From Delphinapterus leucas (Eukaryota > Chordata > Mammalia > Artiodactyla > Monodontidae): a stretch of DNA of 64,000 nt. Location of the stretch: NCBI RefSeq assembly GCF_002288925.2, contig NW_022098021.1, forward strand, positions 31,285,525 to 31,349,524, written 5' to 3'. Below, piece after piece: positions 24,401 through 35,910 of the stretch (position 1 is its first letter; each line of letters starts with the position of its first letter). The position numbers and the translations under genes were made by a program. Under the pieces are notes generated by a model. It saw only the letters and a program-made list of their open reading frames with translations, was not told where the DNA came from and ran no database searches.

Positions 24401-24690
24401 GAGGTAAATAGATGTACAAAGAATTGTACATATTTAACATGTACAGTTTGATGAGTTTGGACATATGCAGACATCTCTGGTACTATCATCAGGGAGAAAT
24501 GAAAAGTTGTTGTTCAGTATGTATAAAATTTCAGTTATGCTAGATGAATAAGTTCTAGGAATCTTCTGTATAACATAGTACCTATACATAAGAATATGAT
24601 ATTGTGTACTTCAAAATTTGTTAGGAAGATAGACCTCATGTTAAGTGTTCTTATCACGTACACACACACAAAAGCAGCACTCATAAATTT
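21473..24690 (+). mobile_element. Old L1 with internal deletions
   Basis: It starts GGGAAATCAAGATGGCAGAATA, an L1 5' end, followed by a 5'UTR of about 770 bases. At about 22245-22252 it jumps directly to ORF2 sequence that corresponds to about 42183 in the L1 at 39174. ORF1 and the endonuclease half of ORF2, at least 2.1 kb, are absent. ORF2 sequence runs to about 24300 and then jumps to an L1MA-like 3'UTR (TTTCAGTTATGCTAGATGAATAAG near 24530, ending near 24690). It is more diverged than the other L1s. The 3'UTR part could be a separate older insertion. Confidence 0.8.
22252..24300 (+). pseudogene. L1 ORF2 remnant without endonuclease
   Basis: Pieces of ORF2 remain at 22252-22401, about 23155-23225, 23512-23811 and 23819-24091. 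The catalytic palm motif reads [13 protein letters not shown]: the second Asp of FADD is Glu. 23512-23811 has the thumb ([21 protein letters not shown]) and [19 protein letters not shown]. Frame breaks separate them, so no enzyme is made. Confidence 0.88.
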
Positions 24691-27600
24691 TACACAATGG
24701 AATTTTGTCTCTATTATATATTCGTTTTTTCATGTTTTGAGTCATGTCATTAGAAGCTCAATACATGCTTGGAAAATGTTGATATTAAGACTGTAAAGAA
24801 AAGCCTGAGTTGTTAGCTAATCTCTTCTTTCATATGTGTTGCAATGGTCCACATCTATCCTCTGTTACCTTAAATTTTACTTCTATGGCTTAAACATCCA
24901 TATTCCTAACAATAAGTTTTTTTTAAAATCTTACATTATTTTTCATCATGATGGCATTTGCTTCGTGCTAGGCATGCAATTATTTTAGTCCCTGCTTTAT
25001 GTACCACAACCAGTATGATGTCATAGTTGCTCAAAATAAATGAAAATATTGTATGGCCACAGTAACTTCCCCAGTACTGACATTAGTATTATTACTCTTG
25101 AAATCGCTCTCTTTGTGCACCTTGGAAACATCTCCCTGTGTGTCTAGTGCATGATTGGCTTTCTGTAGATTACCATAAGATAACTGCTGAGCCATCTTTA
25201 TGCCATCCATTCTCAGCACATGATCAGTCTAGTGCAGCTAAGCTGCAAGCCACACATCTTCGATGTCTCTAAAAGGATGGGACAAGTGATTGGAAACTAG
25301 TCTAAATGAAGTCAAATGGAAAACTTTGCAGAAAAAATATGGATTAGAGTGATTCTCTTTGGGTATTAAGAAGATCTGTTATAAGAACTACCAAATCTGA
25401 AATTTATTTTCTTTTTGTAGATATCGAAGAAAATTATTCTATGTATAAATGGAATTAAAATATGAGTTACAATACTATTAGCAAAGTATTTTAAAATATG
25501 ACTATGGTCTTTAATATTTTGTATGCATGAGTTACTTGGACAAATATTTGATCAAATTAAAATATTAGCCTACTCAATATTTACTATTAATTGATTCTTT
25601 TTCCCTAAATTGCTTTACCAAAAAAAAAAATACATTGGTTATTTATACAACACAAATTTATTTAACATCTGCTATCTATTGAAAACAATCCTATTAACAA
25701 ATGATACAGTATGTAATAAGATACTGTTGATGCCCTTCATCATTATATTTTATCAAAGTAAACAAAACAAGGATGAGCATTCCCTCAGATCTCTTTTCTT
25801 ATGAATTTATGGAATAATGCATAACGGGAACAAAATGAGACCATTTGTTAAAATGTAAATTATAATACACATTTCATTTGTTTTCTTATAATTTTCCTGT
25901 TTTCCCCTGCTGTGTGGGAACCCTTATCATACTTCCCAGGAAAATTAGAAGTTTTGTCAATGCTACTGCAAACATGTAGATGCAAAGTGAAAAAAATATA
26001 ATCAACTTGGATGAGTTGTTCTCATAATCATATAAATCTATCACTTGATTTTGGGCTCTACCAACTTTGCTCAGAAAATTTTTGGATTATTAAAACTATC
26101 AATCCAATCCAATCAGTTTTATCCATGGAGACTATTTTTGTGTTACTTTACTGCCTTAAGAGTTGTATTGACTGGGGTATGACATAGAGTCACAAATTCA
26201 AAAAGTTAATATAAATCTACATTTGTTTTTCTTACATTTTTTGTTTGTTCTGGTACTGTATTTTATTTTAAGATATTTGTTTACAAGGTTTTATATCTCT
26301 GTTTCTCATAAGTGAAGAAATTAGCACTCCATAGCACTAATCTATTTACAAATTACCTGAATACAAATTACCTCAACTGCTTCCTATCCTTATTTCAGAT
26401 GAGAACCCCAGAGTAAAAACAAATCTTGGGTCTGATATGCCTTCTAAATGCTTTAAAGGAACCTTGAAATGTTTTCATTTTTGATATGTCAAGGACAATC
26501 TAAAGGATTCACTATTTTTACAGACATTTAGAATTTCAGGTTTATAGAGTAAAACATAATTTAAAGCTTGGGATCATTTCAGAAGATACATCTTATACTG
26601 TAGTGACTCAAATAATTGCACTTACCATGATTTTTTTTTTTTTACATCTGTGTTTGAAACATCTCTGACTAAATGAAGATACTGTCAAAATCCCTAGAGG
26701 GATTCTGTTTATGATCCAGTCTTGACTGATAACAGAAGTAGTGTGGGAAAGTTCTAAGCAACAGGAGCTTTTGAACTTATTGTGAAAATTTCTCTTTTTT
26801 AGAGAGTAGGTGATCTGGCCAACAAAAAGAAAAAATGAGGGATACAAGTCAAAATCTAATGATTTGTCTTTAAAACTAGTTTAGTTCTCTCTAATATTAA
26901 AAAAAAAATAAGGACAAAGATAAAGAGACATTTCTCAAAAGAAGATGTATAAATAACAAATTTGTAATGAGACAACCAGAAAATATATATTTTGTAATTC
27001 TCTTTTATTCATTTCCTTCTTTGAAACTTTTTTTTCTACTTAGAGAAAGATTATTTCCAAGATTACTACAGTAGAAATGGAAAAGCAAAAATAATGTTGT
27101 TCATTATTGTCTTTTGTTTTACCTCCAAATTGGATCTGAGTGTAACAAGGTACAGAGTTACTGTTATATATTAAATTGCAAAGAGAATAATAAAAAACAA
27201 AATTATCCAATTCTAATTGAGAAGGGTCACTTGTGCTGTGCTAGGGGGAGAGGAATCTAAGCATAACATTAAAGAAGATCTGATAGTGGATACAAAAGAA
27301 GAAGACCTGAGGGGCTAATGTGGACAGAAGTGGAATCAATTCAAAAAGACTACTAAGCAACAGATGACATGAAAGCTGCTGTGCCCAAGTTCATAGGCCA
27401 TGATTGCTAATAAAGAAGAACTGAAGAGGCCTTGGTGGTAAAATCAAGATCCTTGTTATCTCATGTCTTCCCTCAATACTAGCTTGCAATTCATCCATGG
27501 ATAACCCATCAGGGAGGTCCAGTCCTTACTTAGAAACCATTTTGTGCCTAATTAAATACTTCTATTTTGAAATACCCCTATGATATTCCTAAGCTACAAA

Positions 27601-27859
27601 AATAGTTGCCAAGAGTTCTTGGCATCCCAATAGACAATGGTGTTGAGGAAGGGAACATTTACTCTAGTTTGGGGGAGTGCCTGGGAATAATAATATCACT
27701 TAAAAATTTAGAAATGTTCAACCCAATTGCTAACCAAGTAAACGCAGATAAAAAGGATATACTTTTATACATCAGTTGGCAAAAGTTTGTTAGCTAAAAC
27801 TCAGTTTTTCCAAAGGCACAATAAACAGACACACTACTATGCAACTGCCATGAGCATAA
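24691..27859. other. Unassigned AT-rich DNA
   Basis: No gene or confident repeat over about 3.1 kb. 25060-25240 and 27200-27500 are less AT-rich and may be unique sequence. Poly-A or poly-T runs lie near 25620 and 26632. The open frames at 24596, 25031 (minus), 25610, 26608 (minus) and 27606 are 61-79 codons with no domain signal. Confidence 0.5.
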
Positions 27860-28200
27860 ATTAGTTCAAACACTTTGGAGGTTATTTGACAGTTTATATC
27901 AAGAACCATAAAACTGGTCATACCTTTAAGAGAGAAAACACTTCCAGGAATGTATCTTCAGGAACCAAGCAGGAATATGCAGAAAAGTGTATGTGTGTTA
28001 AGGTATCATCAAGGTATCATTGAGGCATTACTTATTATATCATAAAATACAAAACTACCTAAATATCAACAATAAGTTATTCTTTAAGTATCCAAGCAAA
28101 AGTGTACTCTTGTATCCTTAGGACAGAAAAATTTAGAAGAAAATTTCATTATATTCATAGGGTATTTTAAGTAAATGTTGTTTTATATAAATAAATACAA
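27860..28200 (+). mobile_element. Probable old L1M/HAL1-like ORF2 end
   Basis: 'TTCAAACACTTTGGAGGTTATTTGACAG' (in two parts) followed by 'CATACCTTT' and 'CACTTCCAGGAATGTATCTTCAGG' follows the ORF2 3' end of old L1 elements. Diverged; boundaries approximate. Confidence 0.5.
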
Positions 28201-28261
28201 AAATGAATTTTATATAACTATAAATGGAATAAAATAAAATACATCACTCTATGTAGGATAA

Positions 28262-28327
28262 ACAAAAACACACACAGAAATTCACAGACACAGACACACA
28301 TGCATATACCCACATATACATACACAC
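28262..28327. repeat. CA-rich imperfect microsatellite
   Basis: A degenerate (CA)n tract with TA and GA interruptions; it explains the Cys/Val-rich open frame on the minus strand. Confidence 0.75.
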
Positions 28328-29208
28328 TGTCCTGCATGCCCAGAATTGTGTAAGACCAGAAGTTTGTCCTTTTTTAAGGGGGGAAAAGTTACAGGATACG
28401 TTAGCATAATAATGCCACTTCGTGTATTGCTGGCTGATGTTCCTGAGTATTCTGCCACATTAACAACTGTGCTGTGACTCAACATAGCCTGCTCAGAGCT
28501 CTTCAGAAAGAACTTCATTTTATCTCTCTCTCAATTCTTGCACATATTCCCAGCTTCCAGTTCTTGATGCAACTACACAGCAATCATCCCCCCAACCCAG
28601 TATTTCAAATTTATGTCTTATAATCCAGAATATGAAATAGAAAATCTGTTTTTTAGGATACGCCCAGAGTCAAGGTAATGCCAACACAACAGAATCTCCC
28701 TTTTGAAAATATATTATAACATCCAAGAACGCAGTTACAAGAAGACAATCAGTTGACTACTTTTAAATTGATCCAATGGAGTTGACATCCAAATTTCTGT
28801 TCCACATGTAGGTTTTCAGACACCTAAAACAATATACTTTGACTTGATAATGCTGCCTACATTTGAATATTCAATTACATCCTCAAGTAATATTTTGTTT
28901 TACCCTAATGCTTACTCTAGTGAAAAAAAAAATACTTAAAGCATTAGTAATTGATTACTATAGCACTAATAAATGAGAGAAATTTTAATCCAGATATTAC
29001 AGATTCACTATAAAATTTTCAAAACTCATTGTTAGAGTTTAGAGTATAGAATTTACACATGTCAGGCAAATAATGGTTTTACCTCCACTTTATACAAAAA
29101 TGTCAACCATTTCTGACTAGTAGACTATACCAATTAAAAAAAAGAAAGCAATTTAGTATAAATGTATCATATAATGGTGAGAGCATATTGATAAAACAGT
29201 AATACTGG
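28328..29208. other. Unassigned DNA
   Basis: No gene recognised. The minus-strand frame at 28282-28518 overlaps the CA tract and is not supported. Confidence 0.45.
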
Positions 29209-29221
29209 AAAAAGATATAGA

Positions 29222-30053
29222 CTGGTCAGAATGGTCATCATCAAAAAGTCTACAAAAAATAAGAGCTTGAGATGGTGTGGAGAAAAGAGAAACCTCCTAC
29301 ACTGTTTGTGGGAATGTAAATTGGTAAAAACACTATGGAGAACAATGGAAGTTCTTTAGAAAACTAAACATATAACTACCATATGATTCAACAATCCCAC
29401 TCATGGGCATATATCTGGAGAAAACCATAATTCAGAAAGATACATGCACCTCAATGTTCATTGCAGCATTGCTTACAATAGCCAGGACATGGAAGCAACC
29501 TAAATGTCCATCAACAGNNNNNNNNNNNNNNNNNNNNNNNNNNNNNNNNNNNNNNNNNNNNNNNNNNNNNNNNNNNNNNNNNNNNNNNNNNNNNNNNNNN
29601 NNNNNNNNNNNNNNNNNCATGGATAGAACTAGAGATTATCATACTAAGTGAAGTAAGTCAGACAGAGAAAGACAAATATCATATGATATCATTTATATGT
29701 GGATTCTAAAATATGGCACAAATTAACTTATTTACAAAACAGAAACAGACTCATAGACTTCAAAAACAAACTTATGGTTACCAAAGGGAAAGGTAGGGGG
29801 AGGGATAAATTAGGAGTTTGAGATTAACATATACACACTACTGTATCTAAAATAGATAATCAACAAGGACCTACTGTATAACACAGGGAACTCTACTCAA
29901 TATTCTGTAATAATCTATATGGGACAAGAATCTGAAAAAAAATGGATATATGTGTATGTATAACTGAATCACTTTGCTGTAGACATGAAACTCACACTGC
30001 ATTGTAAATCAACTATACTACAATATAAAATAAAAACTAAATTAAAAAAAAGA
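29222..30053 (+). mobile_element. 5'-truncated L1 3' end containing an assembly gap
   Basis: It starts in the ORF2 C-terminal region (GGTGTGGAGAAAAGAG near 29274), passes the 100-N gap at 29518, and continues through the end of ORF2 and a 3'UTR with a G-rich tract (GGTAGGGGGAGGG near 29791) to an A-rich tail. The 3'UTR type matches 11921 and 48377. An imperfect repeat, AAAAAGATATAG at 29209 and AAAGAGATATGG at 30049, may be the target-site duplication. Any open frame crossing the N run is an artefact. Confidence 0.92.
29518..29617. other. Assembly gap (100 N)
   Basis: Exactly 100 N, the usual placeholder for a gap of unknown size. By comparison with the L1 copy at 48377, the missing part is the ORF2 segment between 'TCAACAG' and 'CATGGATAG', about 105-120 bases unless a microsatellite or insertion sits there. 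Confidence 0.98.
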
Positions 30054-30363
30054 GATATGGTACAATCCAAAAGAATCTGAATGTTTCATCCTTGAGGAAT
30101 ATCATTTCATCAGTGATCAGTTTCTTAAAAGAAAAGATGAAAACTTAATTGCATTAGCTTTCCACATTTTTAGTTTGCCAGTTGAAAGTAAATAAATGTA
30201 AATAATAATGGCAGTTAATTTATACTTTTGATTTAATCAAGTGTTTGATAAAAGAGAGTATAAGTTACTGTTTTACCAAGATTTGGAGACATCTTTTGAC
30301 TTTAGGTGAAGCCGAATATATGCTTATACTATACTCTGCTGTGTCAACTAGAGAGCTGTTGAG

Positions 30364-30367
<4 letters not shown>

Positions 30368-30397
<30 letters not shown>
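30368..30397. repeat. (TA)n microsatellite
   Basis: Fifteen uninterrupted TA units; likely variable in length. It creates the Ile/Tyr run in the chance frame at 30245-30430. Confidence 0.95.
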
Positions 30398-30398
<1 letters not shown>

Positions 30399-30999
30399 CT
30401 TTAAACAATAAAAAAAAATACATCACATAACTGAGAAGTTCTTCCATGGCAACATGTTTCTAAATTCAAATCCCACAGTAAAGATAAAAGCTTGTACCTC
30501 AACACTAGCTCATTCAAAAGCTACAAATTAAATTGCATTAGTTCTATGTCTGAAGTAGTAGACTATGGAATACAGTGATTGGCTTAGGTAATTTGGGTTT
30601 ACTCTAGGAATTGGAATAACTTTTCCCCCACTTGCATTCAGAAAATTCAGGATACAGTTGAAAGAATCAACCAGTTCAATGTTCATCCCGTTTGCCACTC
30701 AAAGTGGCAAGTGAATTTTTAGAACTGACTAGGATTTCTCATTGTCCATTTCTTAAGATTGTCTCCACATAAAAAAAGTAAAATTTCAATTCTAGCTTAA
30801 GCTTCACCATAAAATTTCCCCCCATATATTGAGACAGGATTGTGTGTATTGTAAGTCAGAGAATGGACACAGCCTAGGGGTATCAGCTAAGCTCATGAGA
30901 AGGACTGAAGTGATGACTCAGTGTCAGTTTTAGCTCTATGGAGCAGTGGACTTCTGTTCATCTGGAGAATATATTGAAAATCACAATATTCAAAGTCAA

Positions 31000-31190
31000 A
31001 ACACATGATTTCTAATTCCAATTGTAAAACCCTCTAGGTTTTGTAACAATCTCTCTGTAATGAAGAAATTTTATCTGTAAAATAATTAGTTCTAAGAGAT
31101 TTCAGTAAACACCAGATCAAATAATTATTTTAATGTAAAACTGTAAAGAAAATAAATATTATTATGCACAAAGGTTAAGTATTGTTGACA
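31000..31190 (+). mobile_element. Possible MIR fragment
   Basis: 'ATCTCTCTGTAATGAAG', then 'TTTATCTGTAAAATAATTAG' and 'CTAAGAGATTTCAGTAAA' follow the MIR core and 3' half. Diverged. Confidence 0.45.
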
Positions 31191-31478
31191 TTGTTAACAT
31201 GTTATCAGCTAACAGAATCACTTTACTAGATGGAAATTGCAAATAGCTATTTAATCATCAGTTTGAAATTTTAAGATATATTTAAGTAAAACTCTAAGTC
31301 CTATGTTTCTGAACAACTTTTGATAAATAACATCAATAAAAAGAGAAACAGCCAGTGAATGTGGTACTGATTCCAACCAGGCACTTAAAAAACCCTTCTC
31401 TTAATTTTATTATTTTTTCCTAGTTCCTTTCGCATGCTCCATCTGCAAGTTACTAATCCAAGAACAATCTCCTTTGAG

Positions 31479-31503
31479 TATATATATATATATATATATA
31501 TAT
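31479..31503. repeat. (TA)n microsatellite
   Basis: Twelve TA units followed by a short C run (31505-31511). Confidence 0.95.
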
Positions 31504-33314
31504 TCCCCCCCACAGAGATAGTTTCTTGAACTAAAAGGATGTTAAAAAAAAGATTAGTGCCTAGTAGAGAATCTCCTCCTGAAGCAAAATGTGGACCCAA
31601 TAACACAATCAGAAGAAAAAAAGTATAACTTGGAGATTTGAAAGAAAGCAGGTTTCATAGAGTATATAGTCAGGAACACAGGACCCAGAAACCTCAGACA
31701 ATCTCATGAGAATTTTCATTAAGCAAAGATAAGCTTATTTCTAAAAGCCTCCATCCTCTCCATGACTTTCCAAATTGGTTTCTAATTACATTAAATTTCC
31801 TAGAATAACTGTTCTTCTGGAAGAAGAATATCCTGATTAACACAAAAATTGCCCCATTTTTAAATTATAATTTGTATTATGAAATATTTTATTGACTATA
31901 CACAAATAGTAAAAGCTGGGTTAATCAATCAATAATCATGAATTTGATGACATGGACAAAGTTTTCTAGGAATTGGTAACCTAAAATTTTTGTGACAAAC
32001 CTATATAGTCATGAACAAATCTGATATACAGAAAGTCTTTCAGAATCAATGTATGGGTCATCTGGCCAAAGCAGTAGATCCATGATTCACATCTTAAACA
32101 TGCACATTAGTGTATTGATTTATCATTTCTGTAATAGTCACATCCCTTTTATTCCTATACACCTGAATGATTTCTTCCTTTGTTAAGCCTTATAAATCAT
32201 GTAACTTAGTACCACACATGTCAACCAGTAAAATTACAATGGTCTATTTAATGAGAACTGTTATCAATGCTGCATATTGAACTAGAAAAAAATAAATAAA
32301 AGTCAAGTGTCATTTTCTTTTCAAAAAAAAAAAAAGGAAAAAAAGGAAAGTCTAGTAAAAGTCTCTACTTTCTCTCTTGACACACTGTTTCAGCCAGTGT
32401 TTTCCCAGTACTAACTTCTTGTTGAAATTTCCATGATTCTCTTTAAATAACTACTCATTTTTAAAACTTCATACAATGTTTTAGAATGTGCTGTTCTATT
32501 TAATATTTATGGTTGCTCAATACTGTCTCAATTTGCCAACCAGATTTTAAGCTTCCAGGGGGTATTTCTCAGGACAAGGCAATACTCAGCAAAGGTTTTT
32601 AATTAGTTTATTAAACAACTTTCAAGTGCTAGGCTCAGTATCAGGAAATGATATAATTTTCCAGTAATAATATGCTAATTCTGTATAATTGATGTGAGCA
32701 TTTACACACAGATTTACCATGTTCCCTGCCTTTTAAAATTCATTCAAAAAATTGGAAGGTAACTAAAAGAAAAGTGAAGATTTCAGAAGTTGTTCTACGG
32801 TAAAACAATTTTTTTCTTTTAAAATTAATAACAACCTTTTGCTTAGCACATATTTTAGAAAATTTTTAGATCCGAACACTTAGTGTATAATTTAAACTGT
32901 GGGCTCATAGTGTGGAGATCTTATTTTATATTATCTTCTAGATGATGTCTGCAAACTTTGTTCTTAATAAATATTATTGTAGTAATATACTACAAAGGAA
33001 TTATAAAATTTAACAATGTCTGAGACTTTAATTCTAAAACTCAGCATCATCTCCGATAAGGTATTCTTTCTTGTTGCTTCACCATTTTCCTCCAAGAAGG
33101 TAGACTATATTATTCTAGAATATGTTAAAATCTGGTGTCCACTCATATCTGGCTTGAAGCAGAAGGGAGAATAGTACAAGACAAATGTAGAGAATAAAGA
33201 AATTATTGTTATTTCTTGCCTCCAGTTCTACTCTACAAATTTCTTATTCTCTCAAATTGCCTATTAACCTAGATCCCAAGAAATAATATTTGGAATATTA
33301 TTTCCTCTTTGTTG

Positions 33315-34062
33315 ACCTTTTAAAAAATACAGTTTATTTTTTAGAGCAGTTTTAGGCTTACAGCAAAATTGAGCAAAAAGTGCAGAGATTTCCCATATAC
33401 TCCATGCCCTGACACCTGGATCACCTCCCTTATTATCAACATCTCCCACCATAGTGGTACAGTTGCTATAATTTATGAACCTACATTGACGTTATTATCA
33501 CCTAGTGTTTATAGTTTACAAATCTTGAAGTTGTGCACTCTATTTGTGTTTGGACAAATATATAATGACATGTACCCACCATGATAGTACCAGGCAGAAT
33601 AGTTTCACTGCCCTAAGAATACTCTGTTCTCTGCTTATTCATCTCATCCTCCTCCTTAATCCACAGCAGCCACTGCTTTTTACTGTTGCCATAGTTTGCC
33701 TTCCCCAGAATGCCCTAGACTTGGAATCATACAATAGGCAGCCTGTTCAGATGGGCTTCTTTCACTTAGTAATATGCATTTAAGCTTTCTACATGTCTTG
33801 ATATGACTTGATAGCTAACCTTTTATTTTTATATTGAATAATATTCCATTGTCTGGATGTAACACAGTTTATTTATCCATTCACTTACTGAAGGGCATCT
33901 TAGTTGCTTCCAAGTTTTGGCAATTATGAATAAAGCTACTATAAATATCCATGTGCAGATTTTTGTGTAGACATGAGTTTTCATTACTTTGAGTGATTAC
34001 CAAAGAATGAGATTGCTAGATCACATGGTAAAATAATGTTTAATTTTGTAGAGACCTTTGTT
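33315..34062 (-). mobile_element. Old L1M 3' end
   Basis: The left part matches the reverse complement of an L1M 3'UTR: TTTAGAGCAGTTTTAGGCTT, then GGTACAGTTGCTATAATT, then GACAAATATATAATGACATG. It passes into the end of ORF2 near 33840 (AATATTCCATTGTCTGGATG, TTTATCCATTCACTTACTG). No A-tail or target duplication remains. It is clearly older than the artiodactyl-type L1s here. Confidence 0.88.
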
Positions 34063-35529
34063 AATATGAAATCACAATTCCAAAAACCCCATGTTGTACG
34101 TGATTAGAATAAATAGCATGGGGTTGAAAAAAAGTCAAAGTCTCAGTTTTATGGAGAGATTGAAAATTATTTAAAATGATGGCTTGTAACTCAACAGTAA
34201 CCACCCAGACTAGATAGCAATGAGTTTTAGGCCTAAAAATGTAAATTTCATAAATTTTTGGATAACTGATAATTACATGGTACTCAGTAGATCCTTGGGA
34301 ATGTAAAAGAATTATGATTTTCTTAAAGCAAATTGTTTTTATGGTGATCAGTTTAATTGGGTTCCTACTGTAAATATTTTTCCATTGTCATAGTAAAGTC
34401 ATAGCCTCCACTACCTCCTCTCACCCACCTTCAGAATTGCCACTGTTTACAAACACTGTTGTAAATGTCAAGAAATACTCATTGTGCATGCATTTCAGTA
34501 AAGAAACTATTACAAATATTTTCTTGTGCACAGACCACTGTTGAACCATAGTTTGGAAAATTGTGTTCTACAGAATAAGAATTTTAATAGTTTCCCAAGT
34601 TACATAAGGTTGTAAATTAACTTATATTACATTCCTTTATCATTCTCAATATATATTAGCATGTTAAATGTTTTGAAAATGTAGTAATGACAAAGATTGA
34701 AATTTCTCAAACTTACCTGTGCACAAAACCCTTCTCACAATTAACAGCAAATAATCCATGGACTATCTTTTAGAAAGAGTTATCTAAACATATAAATTTA
34801 TTTTTTCTAGTTTATAAATTAAATATTCCACACATAGTTTTACAGTGATGACCCTTTTTTCAGGTATTATTATAAAGGCACACAAAGTAAAGGTCTGTAT
34901 TCCTCTATTTATTCTTAAAGCATATACTGAGCGACCACTGTACCTAAAGAGTGTTTTTTTGTATCCAGAGAAGAAATAACTGAAAAGATGTTACTAAGAG
35001 TCTGGCAATGTAGGACAGAAAATTATACTAAAAAAAATTGTCATAGAGTATAATAATTCATAAAAAATAGCTATTGTTTTGATAGATGATTTTTTCTGAA
35101 ATACGTCTTTTTTTTTTTTTTTTAGTTTAGTTTGGTAAAACCTTTCTATGTACACTTATTGGAATAAATTTGAACATTGTTTTATTGAACAGGATTACAA
35201 TTTTGAATTTAACTTCATATAATGATATCAATTTTCAAAAGATTTTTAAAAGATTTAGAAAAGTTTATACCTATATTTAATAGCACAAGGTAGGATCTCC
35301 TTGTTATTGCCTGTTCATTTGTTTCCTTCCATCAACTCACACTGCTTTTTGGTTTTTGAAAGTAGTCTTTGTGCAAACCCTGACCAATGCTTCCAACTTG
35401 TTGTCCACAGCAAAATTAGCAATTGGAAGACTATTTGATTTAAATAGCTTATTTTAATCACTAAGATGACCTTTATCCTTATTATGAGGAAGATCTATTC
35501 TGATCAGTAGTTCATGCCATTTAATTATT
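34063..35529. other. Unassigned AT-rich DNA
   Basis: No gene or assignable repeat. A T run of 17 lies at about 35108-35124. Confidence 0.5.
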
Positions 35530-35657
35530 TTTATTATTCTTTTTAACATTTTATTGGAGAATAATTGCTTTACAATGGTGTGTTAGTTTCTGCTTTATAA
35601 CAAAGTGAATCAGCTATACATATAAATATATCCCCATATCCCCTCCCTCTTGTGTCT

Positions 35658-35672
35658 CCCTCCCACCCTCCC
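35658..35672 (-). other. G-quadruplex motif in L1 3'UTR
   Basis: On the minus (sense) strand it reads GGGAGGGTGGGAGGG, four G3 runs with 1-base loops, the most stable G-quadruplex class. G-rich polypurine tracts in 3'UTRs are a known feature of mammalian L1s. Confidence 0.85.
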
Positions 35673-35910
35673 TATTCCACCCCTCTAGGTGGTCACAAGC
35701 ACTGAGCTGATCTCCCTGTGCTATGCAGCTGCTTCCCACTAGCTATCTATTTTACATCTGGTAGTGTATATATGTCCATGACACTCTCTCACTTCATCCC
35801 AGCTTACCCTTCCCCCTCCCCGTGTCTTCAAGTTCATTCTCTATGTCTGTGTCTTTATTCCTGTCTTGTCCCTAGGTTCTTCAGAACCAATTTTTTTTTT
35901 TAGATTCCAT

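Larger units (their letters stand above)
30061..33314. other. Unassigned AT-rich DNA with microsatellites
   Basis: No gene supported over 3.2 kb. It holds two TA tracts (30368, 31479), an A-rich run near 32322-32346 and a possible MIR at 31000-31190. A small hairpin, TTGCCACT-CAA-AGTGGCAA, lies at 30692-30710. Confidence 0.5.

Noticed and set aside
29403..29651. Open frame crossing the run of N
   Set aside because: The middle is unknown sequence; the flanks are L1 ORF2 and the frame is an artefact of the gap.
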